Shown: positions 26,418 through 36,220 of the stretch, in pieces | Layout of the letters: each line of letters starts with the position of its first letter | Position numbering within the stretch: the first letter of the stretch is position 1 | DNA from: Streptomyces sp. RPT161 | GTDB taxonomy: Bacteria; Actinomycetota; Actinomycetes; Streptomycetales; Streptomycetaceae | Length of the DNA: 64,000 nucleotides | Direction of reading: 5' to 3' | NCBI RefSeq assembly: GCF_027533845.1 | Contig: NZ_JAPZVN010000014.1 | Coordinates: forward strand, 101,760-165,759 | The notes under the pieces: model-generated | Told to the model about the DNA's origin: nothing | Database searches by the model: none | What the model saw: the letters and a program-made list of their open reading frames with translations, nothing else | Position numbers and translations under genes: made by a program

Positions 26418-27170
26418 TCAGCCCACGGCCGTCCGCAGTACGAGGTATCCCGCCACCGCCACCGTCAGCGTGGCGAACGCGCGGCGCAACGTGGCGGAGG
26501 GGACCCGGGCCGACACCCGGCGGCCGAACAGCGAGCCGAGCACCGCGGCGGCGGTCAGCGGTGCGATGACCTTCCAGTGGAACGTCTCCCCGCCCGCCCG
26601 AGCGGCCAGCGAAACCGCCGAGTTGACCGCGATGACCAGCAGCGAGGTGCCCACCGCGACGGGCATCTCGTACCCCAGCGCGCCCACCAGCGCCGGGACG
26701 ATCACGAAGCCACCGCCCACCCCGAGGAAACCGGTGAGGAACCCGACGGCCAGGCCGGAGGCGACGATCCGCACCACCGGCGTTCCGCCCACCCGCTCCG
26801 GCGCCGGTGCCGCACCGCGTCCGCGCCGGAACATGGCCGCCGCCGAGACCACCATCAGCGCGGCGAAGCAGAGCATCAACGCCGTTGGATCCACCGACCT
26901 GTTCAGCGCCGTACCCGCGTACGAGGCCGCGATGCCCGCCGCGCCGAATCCGAGGCCGGAGCCCCAGCGCACGTTGCCCGCACGGGCATGGCTCCACGCC
27001 CCGCACAGCGCGGTCACTCCGACCACCACCAGCCCCCCCGTGGTGGCCGATCGCGCGTTCTCCCCGAGCGCGTACACCAGCACCGGAACCGTCAGTATCG
27101 AGCCACCGCCGCCAAGTGCCCCCAGACACAGGCCGATCAGCCCGCCGAGGAGCACGCCGAGCAGGGTCAT
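26418..27170 (-). CDS. TauE/SafE family sulfite/sulfur exporter
   Basis: A 250-residue membrane protein with about eight hydrophobic segments and the two internal family repeats, GALGGGGSILTVPVLVY (about 17-33) and GFLGVGGGFVIVPALVG (about 150-166). The ATG at 27170 overlaps the rhodanese stop (ATGA). Members export sulfite, sulfoacetate or related sulfur anions; here it is the last gene of the GntR-rhodanese operon and would remove oxidised sulfur products. Confidence 0.88.
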   Translation of the reverse strand: MTLLGVLLGGLIGLCLGALGGGGSILTVPVLVYALGENARSATTGGLVVVGVTALCGAWSHARAGNVRWGSGLGFGAAGIAASYAGTALNRSVDPTALMLCFAALMVVSAAAMFRRGRGAAPAPERVGGTPVVRIVASGLAVGFLTGFLGVGGGFVIVPALVGALGYEMPVAVGTSLLVIAVNSAVSLAARAGGETFHWKVIAPLTAAAVLGSLFGRRVSARVPSATLRRAFATLTVAVAGYLVLRTAVG

Positions 27171-27529
27171 ATGACGGTTCCGGGCTGGCCGCCGGTACAC
27201 GTCACCGGCAGCCCGGCCACCGACCAGGCCTGCATCCCGCCGCGCAGGTTGCACGCCGCCCGGCCCGCCGCCCGCAGCCGCTCGACGGCCAGCGCGGACC
27301 TGCGGCCCGATCGGCAGACCACGACGAGCAGTTGACTTCCCATCAGTTTCGGGTCCCCGAAGTCGACCGCGGACAGCGGAAGGTGCACGGCCTCCGGCGC
27401 GTGCCCGGCCGCCCACTCGTCGTCCTCTCGCACGTCCAGCAGCACCGCCGCGCCGGAGCCGACCAGCCCCCGGGCCTCCAGCGGATCCACTTCCCGCACT
27501 GCCTCCAACACCCCGACCCCCAAGGTCAC
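27167..27529 (-). CDS. Single-domain rhodanese sulfurtransferase
   Basis: A 120-residue rhodanese. The CDC25-like active-site loop is VVCRSGRRSALAV with catalytic Cys at about residue 80, preceded by LLDVREDDEWAAGHAPEA (about 30-47). GTG 27529 overlaps the GntR stop (GTGA) and its own stop overlaps the TauE start, so all three are coupled. It probably moves sulfane sulfur between glutathione/mycothiol persulfide and sulfite in the sulfide detoxification route. Confidence 0.88.
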   Translation of the reverse strand: MTLGVGVLEAVREVDPLEARGLVGSGAAVLLDVREDDEWAAGHAPEAVHLPLSAVDFGDPKLMGSQLLVVVCRSGRRSALAVERLRAAGRAACNLRGGMQAWSVAGLPVTCTGGQPGTVI

Positions 27530-28314
27530 TTCGTCAGGGCGAAGGACCCGGCCCCCGCCAGATCCAGCCGGTAGCCCTTCGCCGAGAACTCGGCGCGGGC
27601 GGTGAAGCGGTCGCCGCGCACCAGCGTGTGGCGCCACTCCACCGGGCGGCTGCCCGCGCAGCCGAGCCGGTCCACGGCGAACGCGGCGACGCCCTCGCCG
27701 ATGCCGAGCAGCCGGCGCTCCGCCGGGGTGGGCACCACCGCCCGCAGCACCTCGCGGCCACCGGTCAGCCGTACGCCGGTGCGGGCTGCCAACTCGTCGT
27801 AGAGCGAGGTGTGGGTGAAGTCCGCCTCCAGCAGCGGTGCCGCCAACTCGGCGGGCAGCCACACCCGGTCGACGGCCAGTGATTCGCCGTCGGCCAGTCG
27901 CAGCCGCTCCAGGTGCAGCAGCGGTGCGGACTCCTCCAGGCCGAGCCGGGCGGCGAAGACCCCGTCGGCACGGATGTCCAGCACCCGCACCACACTGCGC
28001 TGCACCTGGCCCGCTGCCTCCACCGACCGGAACAGGCTGTAGAGCGCGCCCAGCGGCTGCTCTATCTCCGCGGGTACGGCCAGTCGCGGCGGACGGCCGC
28101 GCTCGGCGATCACCAGTCCCTCGGCGCGCAGTTGGCGCAGCGCCTCGCGCACCGTGTGGCGGCTGACTCCGTACTCCTCGACCAGCGCCAGCTCGCCGGG
28201 GAAGGCGGTGCGGAACGCGCCGGACTCCAGCCTCGCCCGCAGGTCATCGCGGACCTGGGCCCACAGTGGAAGCGGACTGGAGCGGTCCGGCTTGGTTGCT
28301 CTACTCGATTGCAC
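27526..28314 (-). CDS. GntR family regulator (UTRA type) of sulfide module
   Basis: A 262-residue regulator with winged helix (FPGELALVEEYGVSRHTVRE, about 40-59) and UTRA domain from about residue 85. GTG 28314 is chosen because a -10-like TACATT ends 6 bases upstream and a 14-bp palindrome lies immediately before it; the frame continues to 28401 but that would run through the divergent promoter. A GntR in charge of a sulfide-oxidation locus is unusual, since CsoR- or BigR-type sensors are the common ones. Conserved cysteine pairs are not obvious, so the signal may be an organic sulfur compound. Confidence 0.85.
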   Translation of the reverse strand: MQSSRATKPDRSSPLPLWAQVRDDLRARLESGAFRTAFPGELALVEEYGVSRHTVREALRQLRAEGLVIAERGRPPRLAVPAEIEQPLGALYSLFRSVEAAGQVQRSVVRVLDIRADGVFAARLGLEESAPLLHLERLRLADGESLAVDRVWLPAELAAPLLEADFTHTSLYDELAARTGVRLTGGREVLRAVVPTPAERRLLGIGEGVAAFAVDRLGCAGSRPVEWRHTLVRGDRFTARAEFSAKGYRLDLAGAGSFALTK

Positions 28315-28320
28315 GGACCT

Positions 28321-28334
28321 AATGTACGTACATT
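28321..28334. promoter_or_regulatory. Perfect 14-bp palindromic operator in divergent sulfur promoter
   Basis: AATGTACGTACATT is a perfect palindrome lying 6 bases from the GntR start codon and 26 bases from the ATG of the MBL-rhodanese gene. A half-site-like CATTCGTGCATT follows. TTGCTC-18-TAATGT on the plus strand and TTCGTT-16-TACATT on the minus strand would put both -10 boxes inside the palindrome. Symmetry and place suggest autoregulation and control of both operons by the GntR protein. Confidence 0.65.
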
Positions 28335-28360
28335 CGTGCATTAACGAAAGGGGTGGGCAG

Positions 28361-29683
28361 ATGGTCGAGGTCGAGGTCATCGACACGACGGAACTGGGCA
28401 ACCGCAGCTACATCGCGCACGACGGCCGGGTCGCGGTCGTCATCGACCCGCAGCGCGACCTGGACCGGGTCGAGGCGGTGCTGGCCAACGCCGGGGTGAC
28501 CTGCGGGCTGGTCGTGGAGACGCACATCCACAACGACTACGTGACCGGTGGATACGAACTCGCCCGGCGTAACGGCGTGCCGTACGTGCTGTCCGCCGCC
28601 GAGTCGGTCTCCTTCGACCGGTATCCGGTGGAGGACGGCGACCGGCTCGCGGTGGGCGGCCTGTCGGTCGAGGCGGTGGCGACCCCCGGCCACACCGACG
28701 GCCATCTGTCGTACGTCATCTCCGACGGTGAGGGGCCGCCCGCGGTGTTCACCGGAGGCTCGCTGCTCTACGGCACGGTGGGCCGCACCGACCTGGTGGA
28801 CCCCGACCGCACCGAGGAGCTGACCCGGGCCCAGTACCGCTCCGCCCGGCGGCTGGCCGCCGAACTCCCCGACGAGGCGGCCGTCTTCCCCACCCACGGC
28901 TTCGGCAGCTTCTGCTCCTCGGCACCCACGGCGGCCGGTCCGACCGCCACCATCGCCGACGAGCGCACCCGCAACGACGCGCTCACCGAGCCCGACGAGG
29001 ACGCCTTCACCGCACGCCTGATCGCCCGCCTCACCGCCTATCCGGCCTACTACGCGCACATGGCACCGCTCAACCGGCAGGGCCCTTCGGCCGCCGACCT
29101 CACACCGCCCCAGCCGGTGGACGCGGTAGAGCTGAAGTCCCGGATCGCCGCCGGGGAATGGGTGGTCGACCTGCGCGACCGCACCGCCTACGCGGCCGGG
29201 CACATGGCCGGAACGGTCGGCATCGAACTGGGCCGCCAGTTCGCCACGTACCTGGGCTGGCTGCTGCCCTGGGGCAGCCCGGTCACCCTCATCGGCGAGA
29301 CTGCCGGACAAGTCGCCGATGCCCAGCGGCAGTTGACCCGCATCGGCATCGACCGCCCGGCCGGAGCGGCGGTCGGCCCGGTGCCCGGCGAGTGCTCCTA
29401 CCGGCGGGTGGTCTTCGCGGACCTGGCCGCGCTCGGGGACGGGCTGCTGCTCGACGTACGCCGCGACGACGAGCGGGCCACCGGCGCCCTGCCCGGCTCA
29501 CTGCACATCCCGCTGCACCAACTGCTGGACCGGCTGGGCGAACTGCCGTCGCGGCGGACGATCTGGGTGCACTGCGCCAGCGGCTTCCGGGCCAGTGTCG
29601 CCGCGTCGCTGCTGGCGCGGGCCGGACACGAAGTGGTGCTGATCGACGACGACTTCGCCCACGCCATGACTGCACAGCGCTGA
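28361..29683 (+). CDS. MBL-fold hydrolase fused to two rhodanese domains (persulfide dioxygenase-like)
   Basis: A 440-residue fusion. The metallo-beta-lactamase domain (about 1-235) has the metal motif ETHIHNDYVTGG (about 54-65), TPGHTDGHLSY (about 109-119) and FTGGSLL; it resembles ETHE1-type persulfide dioxygenases but has Tyr where the usual motif has His (HxHxDY). The first rhodanese domain (about 250-340) lacks a catalytic Cys; the second (about 350-440) has VHCASGFRA with Cys. ATG 28361 is preceded by AAAGGGG. It would oxidise persulfide made by the adjacent SQR. Confidence 0.88.
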   Translation: MVEVEVIDTTELGNRSYIAHDGRVAVVIDPQRDLDRVEAVLANAGVTCGLVVETHIHNDYVTGGYELARRNGVPYVLSAAESVSFDRYPVEDGDRLAVGGLSVEAVATPGHTDGHLSYVISDGEGPPAVFTGGSLLYGTVGRTDLVDPDRTEELTRAQYRSARRLAAELPDEAAVFPTHGFGSFCSSAPTAAGPTATIADERTRNDALTEPDEDAFTARLIARLTAYPAYYAHMAPLNRQGPSAADLTPPQPVDAVELKSRIAAGEWVVDLRDRTAYAAGHMAGTVGIELGRQFATYLGWLLPWGSPVTLIGETAGQVADAQRQLTRIGIDRPAGAAVGPVPGECSYRRVVFADLAALGDGLLLDVRRDDERATGALPGSLHIPLHQLLDRLGELPSRRTIWVHCASGFRASVAASLLARAGHEVVLIDDDFAHAMTAQR

Positions 29684-29694
29684 GGAGGCACGCC

Positions 29695-30891
<1,197 letters not shown>

Positions 30892-30896
30892 GGCGG

Positions 30897-30933
30897 GTGC
30901 CGTCGGCGTGCCGTTGCGGGGCGCCGACGGCAC
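30897..30933. terminator. Hairpin after the sulfide operon
   Basis: GTGCCGTCGGCG / CGCCGACGGCAC, a perfect 12-bp stem with a 13-base loop starting 5 bases after the sqr stop. Confidence 0.6.
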
Positions 30934-30994
30934 GTTGGCCGAGAGTGTCAGCCATGACGACTGATACCAGGGCGGCCGGACAGGAGCCGCGGCG

Positions 30995-32194
30995 GTGACC
31001 GGGGAGTCGACCGGACTGCCGGTCCGCCGGATGACCGCCCGCGACCGGGACGAGGCGCACCGGGCCTCCACACCACTGGAGTTGTTCTTCGACCTGTGTT
31101 TCGTGGTCGCGGTGGCACAGGCCGGAGCCCGGCTGGTGCACGCGCTGGTGGCCGGGCACGCGGGCGCGGGCATCGCCGGGTACTTGATGGTGTTTTTCGC
31201 CATCTGGTGGGCCTGGATGAATTTTTCGTGGTTCGCCTCGGCTTATGACATCGACGATGTGCCGTACCGGGTCACCACGCTGGTGCAGATCGCGGGAGTG
31301 CTGGTGCTCGCCGCCGGGGTGCCGCGGGCCTTCGACCGCGCCGACTTCACCGTGGTCGCCATCGGCTACCTGGTGATGCGGCTGGCTTTGGTCACCCAGT
31401 GGCTGCGGGCCGCGTCCGGTGAGCGGGGGGCGGCCCGGCAGACCGCTGTCCGGTACGCGAGCGGAGTGGCGCTGTGCCAGATCGGCTGGTTGGCGCTGCT
31501 GCTCCCGCCGGGACGGCTGGCGGTGTGGGCGTTCCTGGTGATGGTGGTGGCCGAGCTGCTGGTGCCGCCGATCGCCGAGTCCGGCGCCCGCACGCAGTGG
31601 CATCCGCACCACATCGCCGAGCGCTACGGCCTGTTCACCATCATCGTGCTGGGCGAGACGGTCTCCGCGGCGACGGTCGCCGTGCAGTCGGCGCTCGATG
31701 TGCACCGGCCGCACGGCCAACTGCTGATGATCGCGGGCGGTGGGCTGCTGATCGTCTTCTCCGCGTGGTGGATCTACTTCTCGGTGCCGATCCACGAACG
31801 CCTGCGCGGCAACCGGGAGGCGTTCTTGTGGGGGTACGGCCACTACCTGGTCTTCGCCTCGGCCGCCGCGATCGGCGCGGGCATCGAGGTGGCCGTCGAG
31901 CAGGCGGTGGGTGTGGCGCACATCCCGGCGTCGGCCGGTTCCGCGGCGGTCACCGTGCCGTCGGCGGTGTACCTGTTCACGGTGTGGCTGCTGCACACCC
32001 GGTTCCACAAGCGCGGTCTGCTCCATCAGTCAGTGCTGCCCGTCGCGTCGGTGGCGGTACTGGCGTGCACCCTGGCCGGGCACGCGGCGGTGCCGCTGGC
32101 CGGAGTGGTGGGGGCGCTCGCGGTGGCACTCGGGGTGATGTTCCGCGCGCGGATCGTGCGCGCGGAGCTCGAAGGGGCGCGCCAGAACGCGTAG
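30995..32194 (+). CDS. Low temperature requirement protein A (LtrA) family membrane protein
   Basis: A 399-residue protein with about 10 hydrophobic helices. The family landmarks STPLELFFDLCFVVAVAQ (about 27-44), WWAWMNFSWFASAYDIDD (about 69-86) and ERYGLFTIIVLGE (about 208-220) are present. GTG 30995 has CAGGAG at 8 bases. The function of LtrA is not established. It is separated from the sulfide genes by a hairpin and from the next operon by 62 bases. Confidence 0.88.
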   Translation: MTGESTGLPVRRMTARDRDEAHRASTPLELFFDLCFVVAVAQAGARLVHALVAGHAGAGIAGYLMVFFAIWWAWMNFSWFASAYDIDDVPYRVTTLVQIAGVLVLAAGVPRAFDRADFTVVAIGYLVMRLALVTQWLRAASGERGAARQTAVRYASGVALCQIGWLALLLPPGRLAVWAFLVMVVAELLVPPIAESGARTQWHPHHIAERYGLFTIIVLGETVSAATVAVQSALDVHRPHGQLLMIAGGGLLIVFSAWWIYFSVPIHERLRGNREAFLWGYGHYLVFASAAAIGAGIEVAVEQAVGVAHIPASAGSAAVTVPSAVYLFTVWLLHTRFHKRGLLHQSVLPVASVAVLACTLAGHAAVPLAGVVGALAVALGVMFRARIVRAELEGARQNA

Positions 32195-32229
32195 TGGCAA
32201 CCGGTTCCTGGCTCCCAGCCTGGCAGATA

Positions 32230-32242
32230 TCTCGTATGGAGA
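32230..32242. promoter_or_regulatory. Candidate MarR operator
   Basis: TCTCgtatgGAGA is an inverted repeat 15 bases upstream of the MarR gene start, followed by an A/T-rich TAAAATTATTGTAT stretch that is unusual for this genome and could hold the -10 region. Autorepression is inferred. Confidence 0.35.
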
Positions 32243-32256
32243 GCTAAAATTATTGT

Positions 32257-32706
32257 ATGGCGGCAGCGGAGCTACCCGACGCACTGACCGATGTCCTCAC
32301 CGGCATCCAACGGCTGATCCGGCGCAGGTTGCGGGCCGACATGCCGGCCCCCCGACTGCGCGGCGCGCAGATCGAACTGCTGCGGCTGGTGACCGCCGAG
32401 CCCGGAATACGTGTCTCGGCGGCGGCCAAGGAGCTCTATCTGGCGGGCAATTCGGTCTCCACCCTGGTCAACCAGCTGGTGAAGGCAGGGCTGTTGAACC
32501 GGGAGACCGACCCGGCCGACCGGCGCTCCACCCGGCTGCTGCCCACCCCGGACGCCGAGGCGCGGCTACGGGACTGGGCGGCGCGCCGTACCGCACTGGT
32601 GCGGCGGCAGGCGGAGCGGCTGTCGGAGGAGGACCGGGCGGCGCTGGCCGCCGCGATTCCTGCGCTGCGCAGGCTCGCCGAGGGCCTGCACGAGGAGGTG
32701 GGCTGA
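32257..32706 (+). CDS. MarR family transcriptional regulator
   Basis: A 149-residue winged-helix protein. The recognition region is RVSAAAKELYLAGNSVSTLV (about 49-68) and the wing is ETDPADRRSTRLLPT (about 84-98). Its TGA overlaps the ATG of the ABC ATPase, so the regulator and exporter are coupled. It most likely represses the operon until an exported drug or lipid-like ligand binds. Confidence 0.88.
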   Translation: MAAAELPDALTDVLTGIQRLIRRRLRADMPAPRLRGAQIELLRLVTAEPGIRVSAAAKELYLAGNSVSTLVNQLVKAGLLNRETDPADRRSTRLLPTPDAEARLRDWAARRTALVRRQAERLSEEDRAALAAAIPALRRLAEGLHEEVG

Positions 32707-33542
32707 TGAGCGACGACGAGCCGATAGCCGAAGCCCTCGCATGCCGCGGGCTGGCGTACTCCTTCGGGGAGACCAGAGCGGTCGACGGCCTTGACCTGAC
32801 CGTGGCCGCCGGTGAGGTCTTCGGGCTGCTCGGCCCCAACGGTGCGGGCAAGACCACCGCGATCCGCTGCATCACCACGCTGCTGCCGGTACCCGCCGGA
32901 ATGGTGCGGGTCTTCGGCCATGACCCGGCGCGGGAGCGGATGGCGGTGCGGCGGCTGCTCGGCTACGTACCGCAGCAGCTCTCCGCGGACGCCTCGCTGA
33001 CCGGACGGGAGAACGTGGCGCTGTTCGCCCGGGTCTTCGACGTCGGCCGGCGCGAGCGGGCGGACCGGGTGGCGCAGGCTCTGGAAGCGGTCGACCTCAC
33101 CGAGGCCGCCGACCGGATGGCCGGCACGTACTCCGGGGGCATGATCCGCCGCCTGGAACTCGCCCAGGCACTGGTCAGCGCGCCCCGGCTGCTGATGCTG
33201 GACGAGCCGACCATCGGCCTGGACCCGATCGCCCGCACCAGTGTGTGGGACCACATCAACGCCGTCCGTGCGGCGACCGGCATGACGGTGCTGGTGACCA
33301 CGCACTACATGGACGAGGCCGACCAGTACTGCGACCGCGTCGCCCTGATGCACCGCGGCCGGATCCGCGCCCTGGGTACACCGGAGGCGCTGAAGGCCGA
33401 TCTCCGTGACCGCCGGGGCGGCACGGGGGCGCCCACCTTGGAGGACGTCTTCCGCGACGTCGCCGGAAGCGGGCTGGACGCCCAGGGAGGAGAGTTCCGC
33501 GATGTCCGCCGTACCCGCCGCACCGCGTCCCGCGTCAGCTGA
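32706..33542 (+). CDS. ABC-2 type exporter ATP-binding protein
   Basis: A 278-residue ATPase of the DrrA-like group. Walker A LLGPNGAGKTTA is at about residues 39-50, the signature YSGGMIRRLELA at about 139-150, Walker B LLMLDEPTIGLDP at about 161-173, and the switch is VTTHYMDEAD. The reading frame extends through a C-terminal Arg-rich tail and overlaps the permease by 41 bases. Confidence 0.9.
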   Translation: MSDDEPIAEALACRGLAYSFGETRAVDGLDLTVAAGEVFGLLGPNGAGKTTAIRCITTLLPVPAGMVRVFGHDPARERMAVRRLLGYVPQQLSADASLTGRENVALFARVFDVGRRERADRVAQALEAVDLTEAADRMAGTYSGGMIRRLELAQALVSAPRLLMLDEPTIGLDPIARTSVWDHINAVRAATGMTVLVTTHYMDEADQYCDRVALMHRGRIRALGTPEALKADLRDRRGGTGAPTLEDVFRDVAGSGLDAQGGEFRDVRRTRRTASRVS

Positions 33543-34359
33543 CGGCGCCGACCGGGGCCTCGACCTGCTGCTCGTGCCGCCACGGGCGCGCACCGGCTGG
33601 CGGGTGGTGCCCGCCCGGATCCTCGCCATGTGCGTGGTCGAGCTGCAGAAGCTGCGGCACGACCGCACCGAGCTGTACACCCGCGCCGTACAGCCCGCGC
33701 TGTGGCTGTTGATCTACGGTGAGACCTTCACCCGGATCCGGGCGATCCCCACCGGTGGCATTCCGTATCTGGACTATCTGGCGCCGGGGATCATCGCGCA
33801 GTCCGCGATGTTCATCGCGATCTTCTACGGCATCATGATCATCTGGGAGCGGGACTCCGGGATCCTTACCAAGCTGCTGGTCACGCCCACCCCGCGGGCC
33901 GCGCTGGTGACCGGGAAGGCCTTCGCGGCGGGGGTGAAGTCGCTGATCCAGGCGGTCGTCGTGGTGGTGATCGCCGCACTGCTCGGCGTCGCGCTGACCT
34001 GGAATCCGCTTCGACTGCTGGGTGTGGCCGGGGTGGTGCTGCTGGGCTCGGCGTTCTTCTCCTGCCTGTCCATGACGATCGCGGGCATCGTGCTCACCCG
34101 CGACCGGCTGATGGGCATCGGCCAGGCCATCACCATGCCGCTGTTCTTCGGCTCCAACGCCCTGTACCCGGTGTCCGTGATGCCTGGGTGGCTGCGGGTG
34201 GTCAGCCGGATCAATCCGCTGAGTTATGAGGTCGACGCGTTGCGCGGGCTGCTCATCCGCACCCCGGCGCATCTGGGGATGGACTTCGGGGTGCTGGCCG
34301 TCGCGGCGGCGCTGGGGATCACGGCGGCATCGTCCCTGCTCAGCCGCTTGGCACGGTAA
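33502..34359 (+). CDS. ABC-2 type exporter permease
   Basis: A 285-residue permease with six hydrophobic helices and the ABC-2 landmarks YLDYLAPGIIAQSAM (about 92-106) and SRINPLSYEVDALRGLL (about 235-251). AGGGAGGAGA lies 9 bases before ATG 33502, inside the end of the ATPase gene. With the MarR regulator and ATPase it forms a self-contained efflux operon of DrrAB type. Confidence 0.9.
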   Translation: MSAVPAAPRPASADGADRGLDLLLVPPRARTGWRVVPARILAMCVVELQKLRHDRTELYTRAVQPALWLLIYGETFTRIRAIPTGGIPYLDYLAPGIIAQSAMFIAIFYGIMIIWERDSGILTKLLVTPTPRAALVTGKAFAAGVKSLIQAVVVVVIAALLGVALTWNPLRLLGVAGVVLLGSAFFSCLSMTIAGIVLTRDRLMGIGQAITMPLFFGSNALYPVSVMPGWLRVVSRINPLSYEVDALRGLLIRTPAHLGMDFGVLAVAAALGITAASSLLSRLAR

Positions 34360-34362
34360 GCA

Positions 34363-34395
34363 GTAGGGCCCCTCGCGTTACGTGAGGGGCCCTAC
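34363..34395. terminator. Strong bidirectional terminator between exporter operon and tRNA-Lys
   Basis: GTAGGGCCCCTC / GAGGGGCCCTAC, a perfect 12-bp stem with a 9-base loop. It lies 3 bases after the permease stop and 8 bases from the 3' end of the converging tRNA. Confidence 0.7.
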
Positions 34396-34403
34396 GTGAA
34401 AAG

Positions 34404-34476
<73 letters not shown>

Positions 34477-34719
34477 CAGCGGAAGAAATAATACCTGACC
34501 ACAGCCCATGGCCATGACCATGGCCGCCGTGCTCGCCCGCCCACCCCGGGGCGGGCGGGTGCGGGCCGAGGGTGCAGGTGCAGACCGGCGGACCGGGGTG
34601 CAGGCCAGACCCCGGCGGGGGCGCCGGGCAAAGGCCGTCTGGGGGCCGGAGGTGGAGCTTCCGGAGGGGCGCGGGGGCGAGCCCCCATGAGGCCCCAGCC
34701 CGGACCACCAAAAGCAGTC

Positions 34720-34745
34720 AGCCCCACATGCAAGCATGTGGGGCT
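34720..34745 (-). terminator. Terminator of tRNA-Lys copy 2
   Basis: AGCCCCACAT gcaagc ATGTGGGGCT, a 10-bp stem (12 bp if GC pairs are counted into the loop), 4 bases beyond the tRNA 3' end and followed on the minus strand by a TTTT tract. A near copy serves tRNA copy 4. Confidence 0.7.
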
Positions 34746-34749
34746 TTGG

Positions 34750-34822
<73 letters not shown>

Positions 34823-34914
34823 TCGCTCAACAGAAACTCTACCGGATCCGGGAGGGTGCTCATGACCAGCCCGATCTATTGACGTGATCGCGTCACGGGT
34901 ACACCCTGTGGGGC

Positions 34915-34930
34915 ATTGGTCTGTACCACC
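34915..34930 (+). promoter_or_regulatory. DasR-responsive element-like site upstream of chitinase
   Basis: ATTGGTCTGTACCACC matches the dre pattern (two arms TGGTCT and ACCA around the centre) 25 bases upstream of the chitinase start. DasR represses chitin-utilisation genes in Streptomyces until glucosamine-6-phosphate accumulates; binding here is inferred. Confidence 0.6.
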
Positions 34931-34954
34931 TCCACCCCCACAGGAGGCAGCACT

Positions 34955-36166
34955 GTGCCCAGCAGACTCAAGACCCTGGCCGCCGCCGTATCGGCGGCCA
35001 CCCTCGCCGTCGGTGCCCTGACCACCATGGCGGCCACCAGCCACGCCGCCCCGGCCGACGCCGGCGGGGTCGGCGCCAACTGGTACGCGGCGGCGCCGTA
35101 CCTGATGCCGCTGGACAACGACCCCCCGGACGCGGGCGCCGTGATGGACGCCACCGGGCTCAAGGCCTTCCAGCTGGCGTTCGTCCTCGCACCGAACGGC
35201 GGCGGCTGTTCGGCGACCTGGGGCGGCACCGACGCGGTCTCCTCCGACACCGCCGTGGCGAACGTGATCTCGGGGATCCGCGCCAAGGGTGGCGACGTCT
35301 CGGCGTCCGTCGGCGGCTACGGAGGCACCAAGCTCGGCCAGACCTGCGGCACACCGCAGGCCACCGCGGCCGCCTACCAGCAGGTGATCGACAAGTACGG
35401 GCTGAAGGCGATCGACTTCGACCTGGAGGAGCCGGAGTACGAGAACTCCGCCGCCATCCACAACGAGATCGGCGCAGCCAAGATCCTTCAGCAGCAGAAC
35501 CCCGGCATCTACCTCTCGGTGACCACCGCGGGTACCGCGGACGGCACCGGCTGGTTCGGCAAGCAGATGCTGAACGAGGCCAAGTCCCAGGGGTTCACCC
35601 CGAACAACTTCTCCATCATGCCGTTCGACGGAGGTTTCAACGGCGCGGCGGCGCAGACCAGCGCGCTGACGAACTTCAACTCCATACTGCAGTCGACCTT
35701 CGGCTGGGACGCGGCCACCGCGTACGCGCACGAGGGCATCTCGCAGATGAACGGCCGCAGCGACAGCGGCGAGTACTTCTACCAGTCAGACTTCCAGACG
35801 GTGTTGGACTACGCGACCAGCCACCACATGGCGCGCTACACCTTCTGGTCGGTCAACCGGGACCGGCAGTGCACCCCACCGGACAACAACGGCAAGACGT
35901 CCGGAACGTGCAGCAGCGTGCCGCAGGGCGCGTACGACTTCACCAAGTACTCGGTGAAGTTCGCCGGTTCGAACCCGCCCACCTCCACGCCGACTCCGCC
36001 GCCCACCGGGCCGTGCACCGCGCCCGCGTACAGCAGCACCGCCGTCTACGTCGGCGGTAACGAGGTTTCGTACAACGGCCACACCTGGAAGGCCAAGTGG
36101 TGGACGCAGGGCGAGGCGCCCTCCACCGGCGGCTCGGGCGTCTGGCAGGACGAAGGCCCCTGCTAG
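34955..36166 (+). CDS. Secreted GH18 chitinase with C-terminal chitin-binding domain
   Basis: A 403-residue exported glycosidase. GTG 34955 has AGGAGG at 8 bases; the earlier in-frame start is upstream of the ribosome binding site. The signal peptide is about 1-31. The GH18 catalytic motif is AIDFDLEEP, with catalytic Glu158 in DxDxE. The variant lacks the usual DGxD lead and belongs to the compact bacterial chitinases starting GANWYAAAPYL. A Pro/Thr linker (about 340-350) leads to a CBM5/12-type domain with paired aromatics WKAKWWTQGE. A dre-like site lies in its leader. Confidence 0.9.
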   Translation: MPSRLKTLAAAVSAATLAVGALTTMAATSHAAPADAGGVGANWYAAAPYLMPLDNDPPDAGAVMDATGLKAFQLAFVLAPNGGGCSATWGGTDAVSSDTAVANVISGIRAKGGDVSASVGGYGGTKLGQTCGTPQATAAAYQQVIDKYGLKAIDFDLEEPEYENSAAIHNEIGAAKILQQQNPGIYLSVTTAGTADGTGWFGKQMLNEAKSQGFTPNNFSIMPFDGGFNGAAAQTSALTNFNSILQSTFGWDAATAYAHEGISQMNGRSDSGEYFYQSDFQTVLDYATSHHMARYTFWSVNRDRQCTPPDNNGKTSGTCSSVPQGAYDFTKYSVKFAGSNPPTSTPTPPPTGPCTAPAYSSTAVYVGGNEVSYNGHTWKAKWWTQGEAPSTGGSGVWQDEGPC

Positions 36167-36182
36167 GGCACGCAATTCCGTA

Positions 36183-36214
36183 GTGACGGGCCAGGCAGCT
36201 GCCTGGCCCGTCAC
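36183..36214. terminator. Perfect 32-bp palindrome between chitinase and IclR gene
   Basis: GTGACGGGCCAGGCAG followed at once by its exact reverse complement. As RNA it forms a 14-bp stem with a tetraloop, in either direction, between convergent genes. Confidence 0.7.
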
Positions 36215-36220
36215 ACGTTC

